Shown piece after piece: positions 1 to 12,828 of a stretch of 64,000 nucleotides of DNA (its first letter is position 1; each line of letters begins with the position of its first letter). The notes beneath the pieces were generated by a model that saw only the letters and a program-made list of their open reading frames with translations, made no database searches and was not told the origin of the DNA. The stretch is from Candidula unifasciata (Eukaryota; Mollusca; Gastropoda; Stylommatophora; Geomitridae), in assembly GCA_905116865.2 (NCBI GenBank), contig CAJHNH020001990.1, positions 35,001-99,000 on the forward strand. Reading direction: 5' to 3'. Position numbers and translations under genes: made by a program.

Positions 1-426
<426 letters not shown>

Positions 427-440
427 GCCGGGTACAGCTA

Positions 441-441
<1 letters not shown>

Positions 442-536
<95 letters not shown>
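442..536. repeat. (TA)n microsatellite
   Basis: A pure TA dinucleotide array of about 95 bases, separated from the GATA array by a short unique linker. Confidence 0.98.
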
Positions 537-538
<2 letters not shown>

Positions 539-539
539 A

Positions 540-1770
540 TGCATACAGACTCATATGAATAATACATGCTTAAAGCAGGTGAAAGAATGTTAAAATATAG
601 GAAATATGATCAAGAAGTGTGACAGAATAGATGGGGAAATGTATATAACACACCGAAAGGCAGGAGTACTTACAGATCATCCGGCATCGCAATTAAAACA
701 TCTAATATATCTATTTGTCCAAGCTTTCCCATGAATCATTACAGTCTGAGAAGAATGAGTTACCAGGGGATCTGGTTGACGCTCAACACTCAAGGGAAAG
801 GCGAGAAATATACAATCAGAGACTGGTGCCATCGGAATTGAAACTCTACGCCTGCTGCTGAATATAGGGAATGGTCACTTAAGGGAGTGTGCCAAGTGCT
901 TTGATATCGATTCCTAATTCAACATTCAACACTAAGTATAGTTACACATCATAAGAAGTACATTAATACCAATACTACTTTAATAATGCCAAACATAGAC
1001 ACATTAAATATTAACTAAAATTGTCACTACTGCCTGTATGTAGGGCATTTTAGGGCGGTGTAGACAGGGCGTCTTGAGGGTTAGGATTTTGGGGCCGCTT
1101 GGCTAGTGCTGTCGCCACAAACTGTACACGTTAGGATCTTTACTTTTGATCCTGACAGAAAACTCTATCACCTTACCGGGTGTCGAAGCCGGGTCTCCCG
1201 CATGAGTTCGACGCAGTAACCGCTTAACCAGAAAATAAATGCACGCGAGATGAGATGATCAAGAAAAGCTAACAATTTCACCATATTAAAAAGAGTTAGA
1301 AACGATACTATCACGCAAACAGTGAGAGGAACACCTTTGGTTAAATACATTACGAACAAGATAAAATGGCTCAGGTATATTGGGTTAAATGAAGAAAGAC
1401 CAGATACCTACACAGCCACTAAACAGAACAAATTATGATAGAGCAGAATGCATGAATGAATTAATGAATTTTTGACCTCACTGCAGTTTGAACATGCTCT
1501 GTTCCCCAGTAGAACAATGGGTTCCACTTAATTGAATCCGGCTATCTTTTTCACGATGAGTTCAAAATGCCTTTCTGAAACTGCATGCGTCAGGCAACTG
1601 GTGCAATTATTGTAGTTTTGCTGTAAACGATAGATACTTCAAAACTAGAGCCCCTTTAAGGATACTATCGACTGTGGGGAAAGGCTGTGGAGGGGGTGGG
1701 GGTGGATGAGGGAGGGGGGAGTAAGAAGTAAAAATGAAAAATCGTTTCGACGCATACAGTTTTAATAATT
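540..1770. other. Upstream DNA of the CAP gene; a possible SINE head only
   Basis: There is no convincing exon here. On the - strand about 1178-1232 reads like a tRNA-derived head: TGGTTAAGCGGT resembles an A box and GGCTTCGACACCC a poor B box. I would call it at most a decayed SINE. G-rich runs occur at 1675-1720. The open frames in this stretch are short and match no family I recognise. Confidence 0.3.
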
Positions 1771-1776
1771 ATATAC
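1769..1776 (+). promoter_or_regulatory. Possible TATA box of the CAP gene
   Basis: TTATATAC lies about 180 bases upstream of the CAP start codon. The placement suits a TATA element with a 5' UTR of roughly 150 bases. This is only a motif match in AT-rich DNA. The 5' end of the transcript cannot be read from sequence. Confidence 0.18.
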
Positions 1777-1953
1777 TTTGCAGTGAACTGACCAAGAAGC
1801 AGCCGGAGTAAAACAAAGACACTGTATCATTTTTAAGAAATACAGTCTCATAGAAATAGAAACAGTCTACAGTGAAAACAAATCCGGTAGCCTGCTGGTA
1901 ACGTAACTCGATGCTTAGAGCAAGCTGGCTTATTGTTAAACACATACAGGACA

Positions 1954-2106
1954 ATGAAAGGCCCGGATTGTCTCGGCCTGCTGCTACTGGTGACCGTGGT
2001 GCACGGCCGGATTGTAGATATTCGCAGGGAAGTGTCCAACATTGTCAAGTACCACAACCATGAGCGACGGGAGAAGCACCTCATGGCGTCCGACATGCTG
2101 GAGATG
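1954..2106 (+). CDS. CAP-superfamily secreted protein, exon 1 (signal peptide and HN-box)
   Basis: First coding exon of a CAP (SCP/antigen-5/PR-1/CRISP) family gene: 51 codons, then the donor GTAAGT at 2107 in phase 0. I chose the ATG at 1954; the frame is open further upstream but only through a TTG. Residues 1-18 (MKGPDCLGLLLLVTVVHG) form a typical signal peptide, so the product should enter the secretory pathway. The rest contains VKYHNHERR, the HNxxR box that opens CAP domains, and ends ASDMLEM, which in the family runs straight into (R/T)WDxEL. Exon 2 starts with exactly that (RWDNEL) in the same phase. CAP proteins are small, extracellular and disulfide-rich, with diverse roles in venom, immunity and reproduction; the role of this one cannot be told. 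The following intron is about 26.4 kb. Confidence 0.8.
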
Positions 2107-2350
2107 GTAAGTGCTTCTGTGTAGTCTCGTTGTGGTCCTGTGGTTTGGGTCTTTAACACAGATGATCTGTGACTGCAGACTGGTAGAGTGGTTGCAGCAT
2201 GCATGCGGTAGCACCAGCACAAAGAAAGCACTAGAGTGTGTTACAAATGTTCTTGGACGTGGGGTCTCAAGGGCCATCAGCCTAGCTAAGTGCGTAATAA
2301 TGCTATAGTTAAACAAGTGTGTATACTAATAATAAGGATACTATAGCTAA
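2107..2350. other. Start of CAP intron 1
   Basis: The donor GTAAGT at 2107-2112 is a near-consensus 5' splice site. The following 240 bases show no repeat or motif that I recognise. Confidence 0.4.
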
Positions 2351-2640
2351 AATCCACCCCCACCGTGGGTTCTGGGACCCCGGTGTGGGAGCACCAACAA
2401 GAATAAAAGACCTGCTGTCTTCTGACAAGCATTGTCCATAGGTCGATTAATTAAGAATGTTTCCTTCAAAGTCGAAGTGAATCTGCCTAAAAGGCGGGGA
2501 ACTAATAGTTTGCATATAAATAAACTAGATGTGTAAAACGGATGTGCACACAAAACTCAAGCCCTGTAGCATAACTCAATTCTAGACTTGGTCGAAGAAC
2601 CAGGACCTTCCGCCGGAGTTTACAGTGTCTGTTCAAGGAA
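2350..2640 (+). repeat. Interspersed repeat family B, copy 1
   Basis: This stretch is recognisably similar to 43890-44165 and 27785-28060, and in reverse complement to 23878-23970, 24636-24815 and 48500-48705. Shared blocks include TGGGTTCTGGGA, a block like TTCGAAGTCGGAGTACATCTG, and CCGCCGGAGTTTACAG near the end. The unit is about 280 bp with no coding content. It may be a SINE or MITE; I see no clean terminal repeats. Confidence 0.65.
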
Positions 2641-2964
2641 AGGGGATTGATTGAGTACCTAATATCTTGTGGGAGGTGAGCGAGGTTCAAGACGCCTCAT
2701 CGCCCATGTTCTGGTGCCCCTGCATATCTGCATGCTTTTGGTGGAGTGTTTCTGTGTGGTGTAGCGTCCTACGGGCAGTGAATAACACCATCACTGGAAA
2801 ATCATTTGTTTTATTTCATTGCCCACGAAATATGCCAGCTGTGATTGGCTGCTCGGTTTCTTAGCCATTGTCCCTGCTCTGTCAGACGTCAACAAAAACC
2901 TATTATGATAAAGCAGCAGTCAATGTTGTTGGCTTCCATGTAGTGCAAGTGTAGGCCAAAAGTG

Positions 2965-3170
2965 TATCTATCCGTCTATCTTTCTGTCTATCAAACTATC
3001 AACCTAATTTTGTATTATCTATCTAATCCATTTATACATCCGTCCGTCAGTCCGTCTGTCTATCTGTCCGTCTGTCTGTCCTCCCGTCTGTCTGTCCGTT
3101 TATCTGTCTGTCCGTCCGTCTGCATGTGTGTCTCTCTAGCTGTCTAGCTGTCTGTCTGTTTGTAGTATTA
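2965..3170 (+). repeat. Degenerate (CTGT)n/(CCGT)n microsatellite
   Basis: CTGT, CCGT and CTAT tetramers in irregular order, an old tetranucleotide array with many substitutions. Confidence 0.85.
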
Positions 3171-3299
3171 TTTTAAAGTATAATGACATGGATAAGTAAC
3201 ATTTTTCAGTGTCTGGCTACCAAAAATATCCATAATTATCCTTGTCAATGGTTAGTTCTCAGCCACAATGTATAATGTTCTCAAATAGGTGTGCATATG

Positions 3300-3770
3300 A
3301 CACTCATCATCATCATCATCAGGTACCTTGCCGACTGGCGTGGGCGATCATGCCTCTCCATAATCTGCGATCTCCTGCAGCATGTATTAGTTCGGGTGCC
3401 GACACACCTCCATGCCATGCAACGAGACAGTCAAGCATCTTCCCTCGTTGTCTTTCTCTATCCCTTTTTCCACAGATCTTTCCAGTGGTCACAACATGTT
3501 CTATTTTCCCTCTTCTCACAACATGGCCGAATAATGATGACTATCTCCTTCTGATGTCTGTGATAAGTTGTCTTCGGGCTCCCGCCTCTTTCAAAATCTC
3601 TTGGTTGCTTTTTTTGGCTGTCCAAGGTATTCTAAGCATTCTTCTGTAAAACCACATCTCTGAGGCCTCTAAAAATTGTTTGGCCTGCCTACCGATTGTC
3701 CGGCATTCACATCCATATGTAGCATGGATGTATGTAGCAAGCAAGAATGACACTGCAGTGTACAATTTCT
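3300..3770 (-). pseudogene. RTE-like LINE reverse transcriptase, 3' fragment
   Basis: Read on the - strand, two overlapping frames give the end of a non-LTR retrotransposon endonuclease/reverse-transcriptase protein. One reads WFYRRMLRIPWTAKKSNQE (3541-3765). The other reads GKICGKRDRERQRGKMLD and then DRRLWRGMIAHASRQGT with a stop (3319-3519). This C-terminal pattern is typical of RTE-type LINE proteins. The element is 5'-truncated, with a frame change between the two pieces and a (TGA)n/(TCA)n tail at 3300-3318 that marks its 3' end. It is not functional. Related tails occur at 13502, 44688 and 46555. Confidence 0.85.
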
Positions 3771-4680
3771 TTGACTCTGTTGTATTAATTCTAAAGCATT
3801 TATATGGCTATACAATCCGGTATCTTTCATGCAGGAAGTAATAAAAAACACACATAAATCCAACCAAATACTATTTTTTATTAATAAAAGACTACATGCC
3901 TTTCAATCTTCTGGGTTTAACTGGGATTTACTTACTGTTAATTAGGATCAAGAAACATTTATGAGTTGTTTTAGCCATTATATACTTTAACACTCACATG
4001 ATAAAATCTCCTGTCTTCTACCCTTATCCCCCCATTAAAGCATACTTCGACCAAGTAGTGCTAAAAAGTCTTAATTTGTTTACTTTTTGCCCTTACCGTT
4101 GTATTTATCCTTGCAGTTCTTAAGTATTTGTGGCATCTAGTTCTTTCTTTGGCCCCGTAATTTTCCACGCAAAGACTTTCAAGTGTTAACATATAAGGTA
4201 ATTTTAGCTGTCTAACAAAAGTTCAAATTACAAAACCTTTAAATGACGAGGCGATGTTGACATTGGTTTCATTGACCTGGGCTTCAGGTACGAACCTGTC
4301 TAAAACTGATAGCAGAAACTATCGGGAAAAGTAAAAGTGGCCCGGGTGATTTTTACTGCGTCATCTAAAGAGTGTACATATATGGCCTATAAGTATTTTT
4401 CACTTCCTATGTTAGGGGTGTGGGAGGGGAGGGGGGCGGGGGGGACAGAGAAGTTTCATTAAAAAAAAATAAGCTTACATGTACTTGTAATAATCCATTT
4501 TAGTCACATTGTTAGTTTCATTATAAATAAATATCAAACAGAATTTGCTAATCAAAAAGCCACAGACGTTACTGTTTTCCTGAAACGTTTGTACATCGAT
4601 AAAAAATATAATCAATAGGATAGGACAAATAATTAATTTGGGGTTATTAGGGGGAATTACTAGAAGTATAAGTCCAAGTG
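3771..4680. other. Intron 1, nothing recognised
   Basis: AT-rich, apparently unique DNA with a G-rich run at 4415-4450. No repeat family, exon or RNA motif seen. Confidence 0.4.
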
Positions 4681-4682
4681 AA

Positions 4683-4765
4683 ACAAATCCAGGCCTTGAT
4701 TGAACCCGGAATCTCTGGCACTCAAGGCGGACACCATATCTTTTGACCACGCAGCCTCCTGACCA
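4683..4765 (-). mobile_element. tRNA-like SINE head
   Basis: On the - strand TGCGTGGTCAAAAGATATGG followed by GGGTTCAATCAAGG resembles a tRNA A box and B box at normal spacing. There is no acceptor stem or intact cloverleaf, so I take it as the head of a decayed SINE and not a tRNA gene. Confidence 0.4.
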
Positions 4766-5034
4766 AAGAAATCATGAGAAAGGTCAACAGTATCTGAGTC
4801 AACACTCATCACAAGAATTGTCGGCAACACCTAGCACACGAAGGTGAAGCTAGAGTCAGCATGAGTTGAGTCACGTTCCGGGAATAATCTCAGTGGGATC
4901 TATGTATCTGCGGAAGAACGGAGAACACAGACTCATGGAATGAACTTGGGCAGATCTCATCAGTTAAGAGTAGATTGTCTTGCTACGAAGATGTGTGAAG
5001 TCCTTTGCTTTTCGAGCAAGCAGTAGAGAGGACG

Positions 5035-5330
5035 TGATTGTTTCTCGTCGATTCTCTAGTTCTCGACTGTGTGTTGAGGAGACTCGGTGATTGGAGTCTC
5101 TAGCCAGTTTCGTTGCGTGGAATTTCTAGTTATGTTCTGGCACGCGACTATGTGTCGAGGAGACTCGGTGATTGGAGTCTCTAGCCAGTTTCGTTGCGTG
5201 GAATTTCTAGTTATGTTCTGGCACGCGACTATGTGTCGAGGAGACTCGGTGATTGGAGTATCTAGCCAGTTTCGTTGTGTGGAATTTCTAGTTATGTTCT
5301 GGCACGCGACTATGTGTCGAGGAGACGTAG
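5035..5330 (+). repeat. 81-bp minisatellite, about 3 copies
   Basis: Three tandem, almost identical 81-bp units (starting near 5077, 5158 and 5239) follow a more diverged partial unit. Each contains GACTCGGTGATTGGAGT and ends ATGTGTCGAGGA. Because 81 is a multiple of three, the + frame stays open through all copies and would give a 27-residue repeat. It has no good start codon and no family match, so I do not call it a gene. Confidence 0.9.
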
Positions 5331-5832
5331 GGAGTGATTACAGTTTCTAGTCAGCTCAATATCTATGTGCCTGTTTAATGCAGTGTATTTTTTTTTTGGG
5401 CAAGGCCTAGTAGGTCAACTGGAAATGGTCCATTACTACCGCTAGCCATAGTGTGAGTGGGCAGCCGGTTGTCGTAGTCACAGAGGCGGTGATAGCTCGT
5501 GGATCCAGGGACAACAGCTAGATTGAGCTGGGTTTCATAGCGCCGCTTGTAATTCATGTGAAGGATGCGGAGCATAATGTGTTATGTAATCACTCGAATA
5601 TCATCAACAGGGTGTAGACGTGTATCTTGTGATTTGCATTGTTGCATCTTTGTGTGTGCGTGCAAGTAGACATGAACGTTCTGTCTAATAAATATACTTT
5701 CGGTAAGCAGAGTGTTGTGTCGTGCTGAACAGTGCAACAACTCGTGTCGTGAACGTTAATCTAACCACCTAGATATTTTGTCAAATGTGCGAGAGATAGC
5801 TTCCCTCCTGCGTACAACTATAACTAAACCTA
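5331..5832. other. Unassigned, possibly a retroelement end
   Basis: The stretch has regulatory-looking features: AATAAA at about 5687 followed by GT-rich sequence, as in an LTR or 3' end. I find no partner copy in the window and no terminal repeat, so the identity is open. Confidence 0.25.
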
Positions 5833-5834
5833 GG

Positions 5835-5945
5835 GACCGAACGGGGCTTCTGGGACCTGTCCCAGGGTGATCCTCATCCGAATGGTGGCACTTTGTGCAA
5901 CCGCGTGTTTATCGCTCGATGTGATGTCCTAGTGGGGTTGAACTT
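5835..5945 (+). repeat. Interspersed repeat family C, partial copy
   Basis: This matches 17505-17705 and 48820-49030, and 16545-16735 in reverse complement. Shared landmarks are GGTGATCCTCA, ATGGTGGCACTTTGTG, GTGTTTATCGCT and GATGTCCT(A/G)GTGGGGT. Only the right half of the roughly 190-bp unit is present. Confidence 0.7.
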
Positions 5946-6076
5946 CATCAGCATAATGTTTGTTTATTTCTTAAAGGCAATCGTTCAGGATATTAACTCT
6001 TTTTAGTTTCAAGCATTTGTTATGTTAACTCTGCCTATTCCCTCAGACGTGAGCCTCACAGCAATAAATACTGATG

Positions 6077-6185
6077 TGTGAAGGCGTTGAAGGGGAGGCG
6101 GTGTGTGGGGGAGGGGGTGTGAGGGGAAGGCGGTGTGTGGGGGAGGGGGTTTGAGGGGGAGGAGGTGTGTGGGGGCGGGGGTTAT
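6077..6185 (+). repeat. G-rich minisatellite
   Basis: About three copies of a 35-40 bp unit built from GGTGTGTGGGGGAGGGGG. The dense G-runs on the + strand could fold as G-quadruplexes. Confidence 0.8.
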
Positions 6186-6189
6186 TAAA

Positions 6190-9100
6190 TTGATTCGCTT
6201 GTGGTGTTTCGTTTTGAGTTCAAAATTTTAATGGGATGTCCCATTTTCAGCTTAAAATTTTAGTGAAAAGTCCCGATTCCAGCTAAAGATAGTATGTTCA
6301 CCCTAATCAATAAGTCCTTTATTTACTCCACAACTGAAGTAGGATTACACCATAGGAGATTCAGCTATTGTTTCGTTACTGTGATTTGGCATCGTATTTT
6401 TATAGACGTCATTTTCTTGTTATTATATTTTATTATTACCTATGTGAGGTTAAAGAATTATGTCATTATTTCTTCTTGAGCAACTGTACGAATGCTTGTT
6501 CTTCTAATTAACTGCTTTATCTTGCGTATGACACATATACATATTCTTCTGAAGTGCAACACAGCCCCTGTCTTCTATGGCGAAAAATAATATTGCCAGT
6601 TGTAGTCTTAATAAACGTTGAATTGAAGGAATTTTAGTTAATTTGTTACCTGATATTGTTATGTTAAAGTATTCGACATTGCGGATGACTGTTTTGTTTA
6701 CTTTTAATTCAGCGATAGTGCTAAATGCTCTGTTATCCTCTTTCAACTGGTATTTTTATGTAACTGCTTTTCAGACAAGAGACTGAATCAAGAGTCTAAA
6801 ATGCAAACGCCGTTATCTGTCAGTTAACTCCATTGCGCAGATCAAACTACTTCATTGCCATAAAATAATAAATGAGTTAAAGATTAAATTATCAGTGTCA
6901 AACATTGATTATAAATAGAACACAGGACCATAAAATCATGACCTGTAAAATGCACTGTCTCCAACAGTTCAGCAGCAAAATAAAAAAAAAATAAAAAAAA
7001 GGGCAGGATCACGATACCAGCGTTGGAGAGACAGTTTGCACAAGCTTGCCTAAATTACACTGAAAGACAGAGGATGATGTTGTTTCGCTATCAAATAAGA
7101 ATGCAGCCAGATCAGATTGTGTATGAGACCGTCTACAGCAGAACAACTTGACGTAAGGCGAGAGGAATACCAAGAAACAGGTACACAGAAGGTATAAAGG
7201 GAGTGGTAAAAAAATAAACAGATCTATTACTAATAAGCAGATCCACTCTAAAAAGCGCATGAAAGATACACTCAACTACGAAAGTAAGCTACAACCAGGC
7301 GATAGTGAGACGACAACAGAAGAACAAAGAGGTTGCTCAGAAGTAAGCGATGGATAGATTAGAATATCCCAGACAGTAAATTTAATTATCTTCGCAGCAC
7401 CAATCAAGGCTTGCACGGGATGCCTCTTCAAAATCTGAATATGAAAGGCAGAAAGGATTAGAGAAGAAGGAAGATGAGGATCTGGCAACGCAGGATATTA
7501 AATTACCACTTGAAATGTGGCTTATAGTGTCATCATGGTTAAATCTAAAATCAGAGAGGGGACCAGGAACTAAATTTAACAAAAATATCAGGTTTCCTCA
7601 GAAAAGGATCACATGTCTAGAACAATTAATTAACGTAAAGTGATGCTCATAGCCGCGGTCTAATAAAACTTGTTATACGGCAATTCAGGCCAATGGAAAT
7701 TCCCGTTTTTGTGTAACTCTGAAGTGGCCGGTGTGTGTTCCCTGTGCTTATCGAGTAAATTTATTTACAAGTTAAACTTCAAATTAATTAAATTGCCCAA
7801 GTCTACTACCTGTGTAAGAAACCATTTTAACCCACAGGAACATGTTCGTGGAACCACTCAGCATATACACGAAGGAATAGTACTGTATGAAAGCATGACT
7901 TTTCGCTATCATCTTCATCGTCATGTTGCTAGTAGCCACAGAGAAGGCAAAGATGTTACCCTGGACTTTTCTGACTGCAGAGAGAGCTGTGAATGGCCAT
8001 GCTTCTTCTGTGCTGTTGTACAGCGGGCCTTTCTGTTTAGACCAATTTATCTGCCACATTTGAGTTGTCACAGATAAGCGGAAAATAAACACTGAGAGCT
8101 AAAGTTAAGAATACATCAAGGCTTAAGGCTAATTTGTTTTGGAATTTTAAAAATCTGCAACTGAACAGAATCGACGATTTAAAGGCATCAACCAGTCCGA
8201 TTTTTTCCTGCCATGCAATGCGACGGGCCCAGCAAGCTGGTAGTGGTGTAGTTGAGTGCTAATGCACAAGAAATATCGAATACCCCCAAGCCTCCCAAGA
8301 AGCGCAAAACAAATACGGAAAACCACAACAATGTGCTACAACCTGGTATCAGTGAGACGACAAAAGAAAAAGGGAAAAAAAAAAGGATTTAGAGCACCAT
8401 GTATGTGTGCGTGCCGGGTATTCCCTGCAGGCTGCAACCGGAAATATCATCATGAAATCAAACACTTTCAATGTGTTTATTGACCAACCGGATCTAAGGT
8501 TTGATAGGCTCAGACTAAACACAATTAGTCTCAGTCCTAGTGTCAAACCCAGGTTCTCCATTCAACTTCAAAAGTAGTTATAATTACGGCACCGGAAATG
8601 GTGTGACCTGCAGTAATGTGCCGGGCAAGGATGCATAGAGAACAATTTGACAGCATGCTATTTATACCAAAAGCTATTTATTCCCACTTACTTTTCCCCA
8701 TCTTGTTCTTTTCCTCTTCCTTCTCCATTTTTTCATTTTAGGGTTACGCCTATAGGACAGACTTCATATAACGCTTAAAAAAATCTTGGAGAAAGAGTAA
8801 TGTTTCATTTAGAGTTTTCTGTGATGCTCAACATTCACATGTGGCAGCATTAGAGAGTCCCAGATGGTAAAAGTGTACTCTGAGTTCAAAGTGTTCCGAC
8901 CTGTTTCTGATAATTCTGATCTGCACGTTTCTGCCAAGGGAGTATTATACTGTCACATTCTAGTCTGTAATTCTCAATGTTCTCACTAATTAAATTCTCT
9001 TAGAGGTAAACTTTTAAAATAGTAAACTGCCTCTAAAGGTTAGTTGTTTAAAACTCGTTAAGAATCAATGAACTTAATATCATTAAGTTATTTACCGAAT

Positions 9101-9660
9101 GGGCGACCATGTAACTCCACAACGAACGATTTATATTTTCATTAAATGTACCATGTGTTAATTGATATCTCAACACATCATACGTTTTTCCTAATTCCTT
9201 GTCTGCCATGTGATTCTTAATCAATCAACTCTATTACAATTATTCAATATATCCTTTTTTATCTATGTGGATATAATTATACCGGATGAAAATACAGATA
9301 CTGAAGAAATTAATTATGACGACACGCTCAGTGACTTTAGAATGTCTTTCATCAACCTACTTTTTCTGTCTAGGTATTTTAAAGTATACAGAAAGATAGG
9401 GATTTGGATATGTCCTAAATCTAAGTCGACTACCAGAACAAACCTATTTAATTCTCCTGGATTGCTGGTGATATCAAACTTTTTCCCAGATGTAAAGTGT
9501 TAAGGTACAGATAAGACTAAGCAGGTATACTTAGTGGCACCAGTGAAATTGAAAACTCAGACTTAGTGGCTGGAGATGTTGCTGGTAGAACTGAGGTGTC
9601 AGATAATTATCTCCTAGTCAGACTTTTAGGAACATATAACTCAGGCTAATTGCCATTATC
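6190..9660. other. Intron 1, nothing recognised
   Basis: Several open frames of 60-135 codons lie here on both strands (for example 7670-8077 + and 7784-8092 -). They overlap each other, lack domain signatures and have no clear splice context. A-rich tracts occur at 6978-6999 and 8365-8385. Confidence 0.35.
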
Positions 9661-11580
9661 TCCCCCTGAGGTTATCCAACTTAAGTGCAGGTCAGATCGC
9701 CAGTATTGACATGGTCTGCTGGGGGTGTTAACAGAACCTGGCAGGTTGTAGTAGGGGAGAAAGGTGTGACCTTGCTTTTGAGCTCTGGTCAGCTTGATGG
9801 ACCAGGAGAATTTAACCGTGCGAATGTAAACAAGTGTTCTACAGTCCTGACTGACAGGGAATATATTTACCCACGGGGAGGAGCTGTGGCATCCTTGAAT
9901 GAGAGTGGTTTTAGGAGTAATGTAGGAGGAGCTTAGAAGAAGTTATAGAAGGGTGGAGTCTAGAGCTGGAAAGTGAGACTCAGCCATCAGTACACCATCT
10001 GTTGGGCTTAAACCCTGATTGAGACATAACCTTTGGCATTATGTTTTCATTTTCCAGATAAGCGAAACTATTTTCAGCCTTTATTTCGTGATAGAAATCT
10101 CAACTGTCTCTTTGCTCAGGTGTGTGTCTTCATCAGTTTGTAGTACTCCTTAGCGGACATTTCTCCATTTTCGTAGGCACTGTCACATTGCTTTATATCG
10201 TAATGGTCATGAATGTTTTTTCGTGCACATGTGTTTCAATGTTGTATAACTTAAATGTTGATGTTACCATTGAAATATAATGAACTAAGCATTTTTCCGA
10301 AATCACAAGCGTGAAGATAAGTTTGGCAGTCTTTTTACGTGTAGTTAATGTGAATCTATATTACATACAGCTAACACAATGAAATGTGTTCAACTCTTGG
10401 GAGGCTAATTTTGAAGATTGATCCCGCAGAGTAAATCCCTGAGATTTGTTATTTGATATAGCCCTAGACGTTTTGTTAACATTCTGGGCGCGCCCGTTGT
10501 TCCAAGAATAATTCCAGAACTTGTTCTGTCAAACTGATTGTCATTTTAAGTCTGCGTGAGAGATGACATCAGACATAGAGGACTTAACTATTATTACAGG
10601 ACGTGAGTAGAGGAAGGCAGGATAGGTAATGACTTCCATTTGAGACGAAGTCCTTTCAGACTAAACCGGAAAGAATGTGAATATGAGGGAGAGATGAAAT
10701 GTTTTATTAGAATAGACATGTTTGGTGTTATAAGAATAGACATGTTTGGTGTAAGTCTAGATACTACCCAAATGCGCTTGTATCTTTACCACAGTTCCCA
10801 CATTGGGCAGGGACTAGTAGGCATCCATTCTTTGTCGACCGTCTGCGTGTAACGACCTGCTTGAAGCAGCGAGAACGACAAACTTGAAAAGGATAGGCAG
10901 GGTCTCGAATTGAGAACTGCCAGAGGTTTACTTTCTCCAACTTTATAAATTATGTATAACTTACATATAAATTAATTTCATAAGTAACACCATCTTCACT
11001 CTACTAGCCTAAACAAGTTCATTTTATTTTAGGTTAGATTTATTCAGTAAATCTTGTTCATGTTGTTATAAAATAGTTGAGTAAATTGTGTACTTAGGTT
11101 CAAGTGTCTTTGTGCAGACTAGTTTACTTTAGCTCACAACTATGTAAATCACTTGATGGGGGCTTTTGTTACAAATTAATAAAAGGAGAGGAGGAGTTAA
11201 CTGTGTATCTTGATATTATCTTCTTGGGTTCATCTTGATATCTATCTATCTATCCCTTCTCCTACTCCTGTGGATACAAGTACAGCAACTTTCATTTTAA
11301 TGGAACGATCCACTCGCTGTTTTCTTGGTTATCCAGGGCTATCAAGGATCAACATAGCTTAGATATTAGTCCAGTTTCTCACGTGGGTGGGCACTGTTAG
11401 GGTTCAAACCCACACCCTCACTATAAAAGTGTATTTACCCACGGGAGTTCGCGACATTAATGAGCTGCTTTTTGCAGACTATTATTGTCTAATACGCATT
11501 AAGAATAGAATTTGCAATGTCATTTTGTCTCATTAAATCAAATCTGCACAAAGTATGGTATGGAAAATAAACACTGCGAA
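9661..11580. other. Intron 1, mostly unassigned
   Basis: There is a 24-bp direct duplication near 10705-10750 (AATAGACATGTTTGGTGT twice) and a short TATC run near 11240-11252. Nothing else recognisable. Confidence 0.35.
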
Positions 11581-11589
11581 AAAGGTTAG

Positions 11590-12480
11590 ATAATCAGAAT
11601 AGGTAGGAAACATAACATGAACGTATATGATCATGGTACTACAATAAAACAAGTACGAGATTTTAAATATCTGGGAAGCATATATACAGAATATGGCCTA
11701 CTTGATGGAGATGAAGAAGCGAGAGTACAGATAGTAAGAGCTCTCTCTGCCAGAAAGAAGATTATTACGGCCTGGAGAGAATAAGGCACCTGGGTGCTGT
11801 GATATCAGTTCTGGACTCAATTCAACTCAGATGTACGACATATGGAAAAAAGAAACTTGAAGGGTAGTGCAAACTGAAATGATGCAATACTAAATTATTT
11901 AACATGGGATACCACTGGCAGGAAAAAAGCAAACCAGCAGTAACCGAGTTCAGTTGTGAATTCCTTACGTGCCAACAGCCAAACAAAGAGGATTTAGATA
12001 GCGGATTTCTAATCTTGTTTGAAGAGACATGAATACTAATGAGAAATTACTGACAGCTAGAGGCACAAACAACACGCTAAAAATAGGAATCCTCAAAGGT
12101 TATGTAAACCTAATCCTGTTACATGGTTCAGAAACATGGAAAATGAACAAGCAGCTAGAAAATGGAATTGAGCCTATGGAGATGTGGTTATAGAGAAGAA
12201 TAGGTCATATTTCATGAAACAAAAACAGTCAATTACAGAGGTTTTGGAAAGACTACAAATGAAAAGAGAATTGATGAAATAAATAAAAAAAAAAAAAGGG
12301 ACAATTGAAATACTATGACCACGGTAAAAGACATAACACACTTTCAAAAACCATACCGGAGAGAAAGGTCGAAGTCAAGAAAGCAAGAGGTGGGCAACGA
12401 TGCAAGTGGGAAAATAACGTCGAGAGATGGACGGCAGCAGTCTGGGCATGTGTACAACCAGGATAAGAGATACAGTGTGT
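11590..12480 (+). pseudogene. LINE reverse transcriptase C-terminal fragment, frameshifted
   Basis: Pieces in several + frames spell the distal part of a non-LTR retrotransposon protein. KQVRDFKYLGSIYTEYG lies at about 11650. LKIGILKGYVNLILLHGSET lies at about 12075. GQLKYYDHGKRHNTLSKTI with a following basic linker lies at about 12300-12400. The order matches the usual FKYLGS - YGCETW - KYFGHVKR succession. Frame changes and stops separate the pieces, so it is a dead, 5'-truncated copy inside intron 1. Confidence 0.8.
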
Positions 12481-12828
12481 TGGAAATCCATTGCAGCCAA
12501 CATTCACAGTGCAGACGGATAAAAACAGAACATTTACAAACACGTTACAGAAATACCGTACCTACAACTAATTCTCCAAGACTCAAAAGAGAAACAATGA
12601 TATCAGAAAGTAAGCAGCTGCTTCATCACTGTTAAAATATTAACAAAGAACACAGCAAATCTAACGGTTAGACAGTGTAAAATGTTTACACTATAACAAG
12701 ACAGTATCCTATATTTAGTTACTCAGTCAATAGACTGATGAAACGTAAGAGGTTAACACAATCTTGTCTAAACTTTACATTGAAACAAAGATGAAACAGA
12801 ATTGAGATGAAAGGGAGAAAGAAGAAGA
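12481..12828. other. Nothing recognised
   Basis: AT-rich DNA downstream of the LINE relic, without features I can name. Confidence 0.35.

Noticed and set aside
7670..8092. 135-codon + frame and the opposing 102-codon - frame as host genes
   Set aside because: They overlap antiparallel, have no domain motif, signal peptide or splice support, and lie inside CAP intron 1.
7266..8360. Similarity of GCTACAACCAGGCGATAGTG (7290) and GCTACAACCTGGTATCAGTG (8333), both followed by AGACGACAA
   Set aside because: Only about 35 bases are shared and there is no third copy. I cannot tell an old repeat from coincidence.
10060..10170. CUGAUGA on the - strand (AAACTGATGAAGACACAC) as a hammerhead ribozyme
   Set aside because: No GAAA element or stem II follows at a suitable distance.
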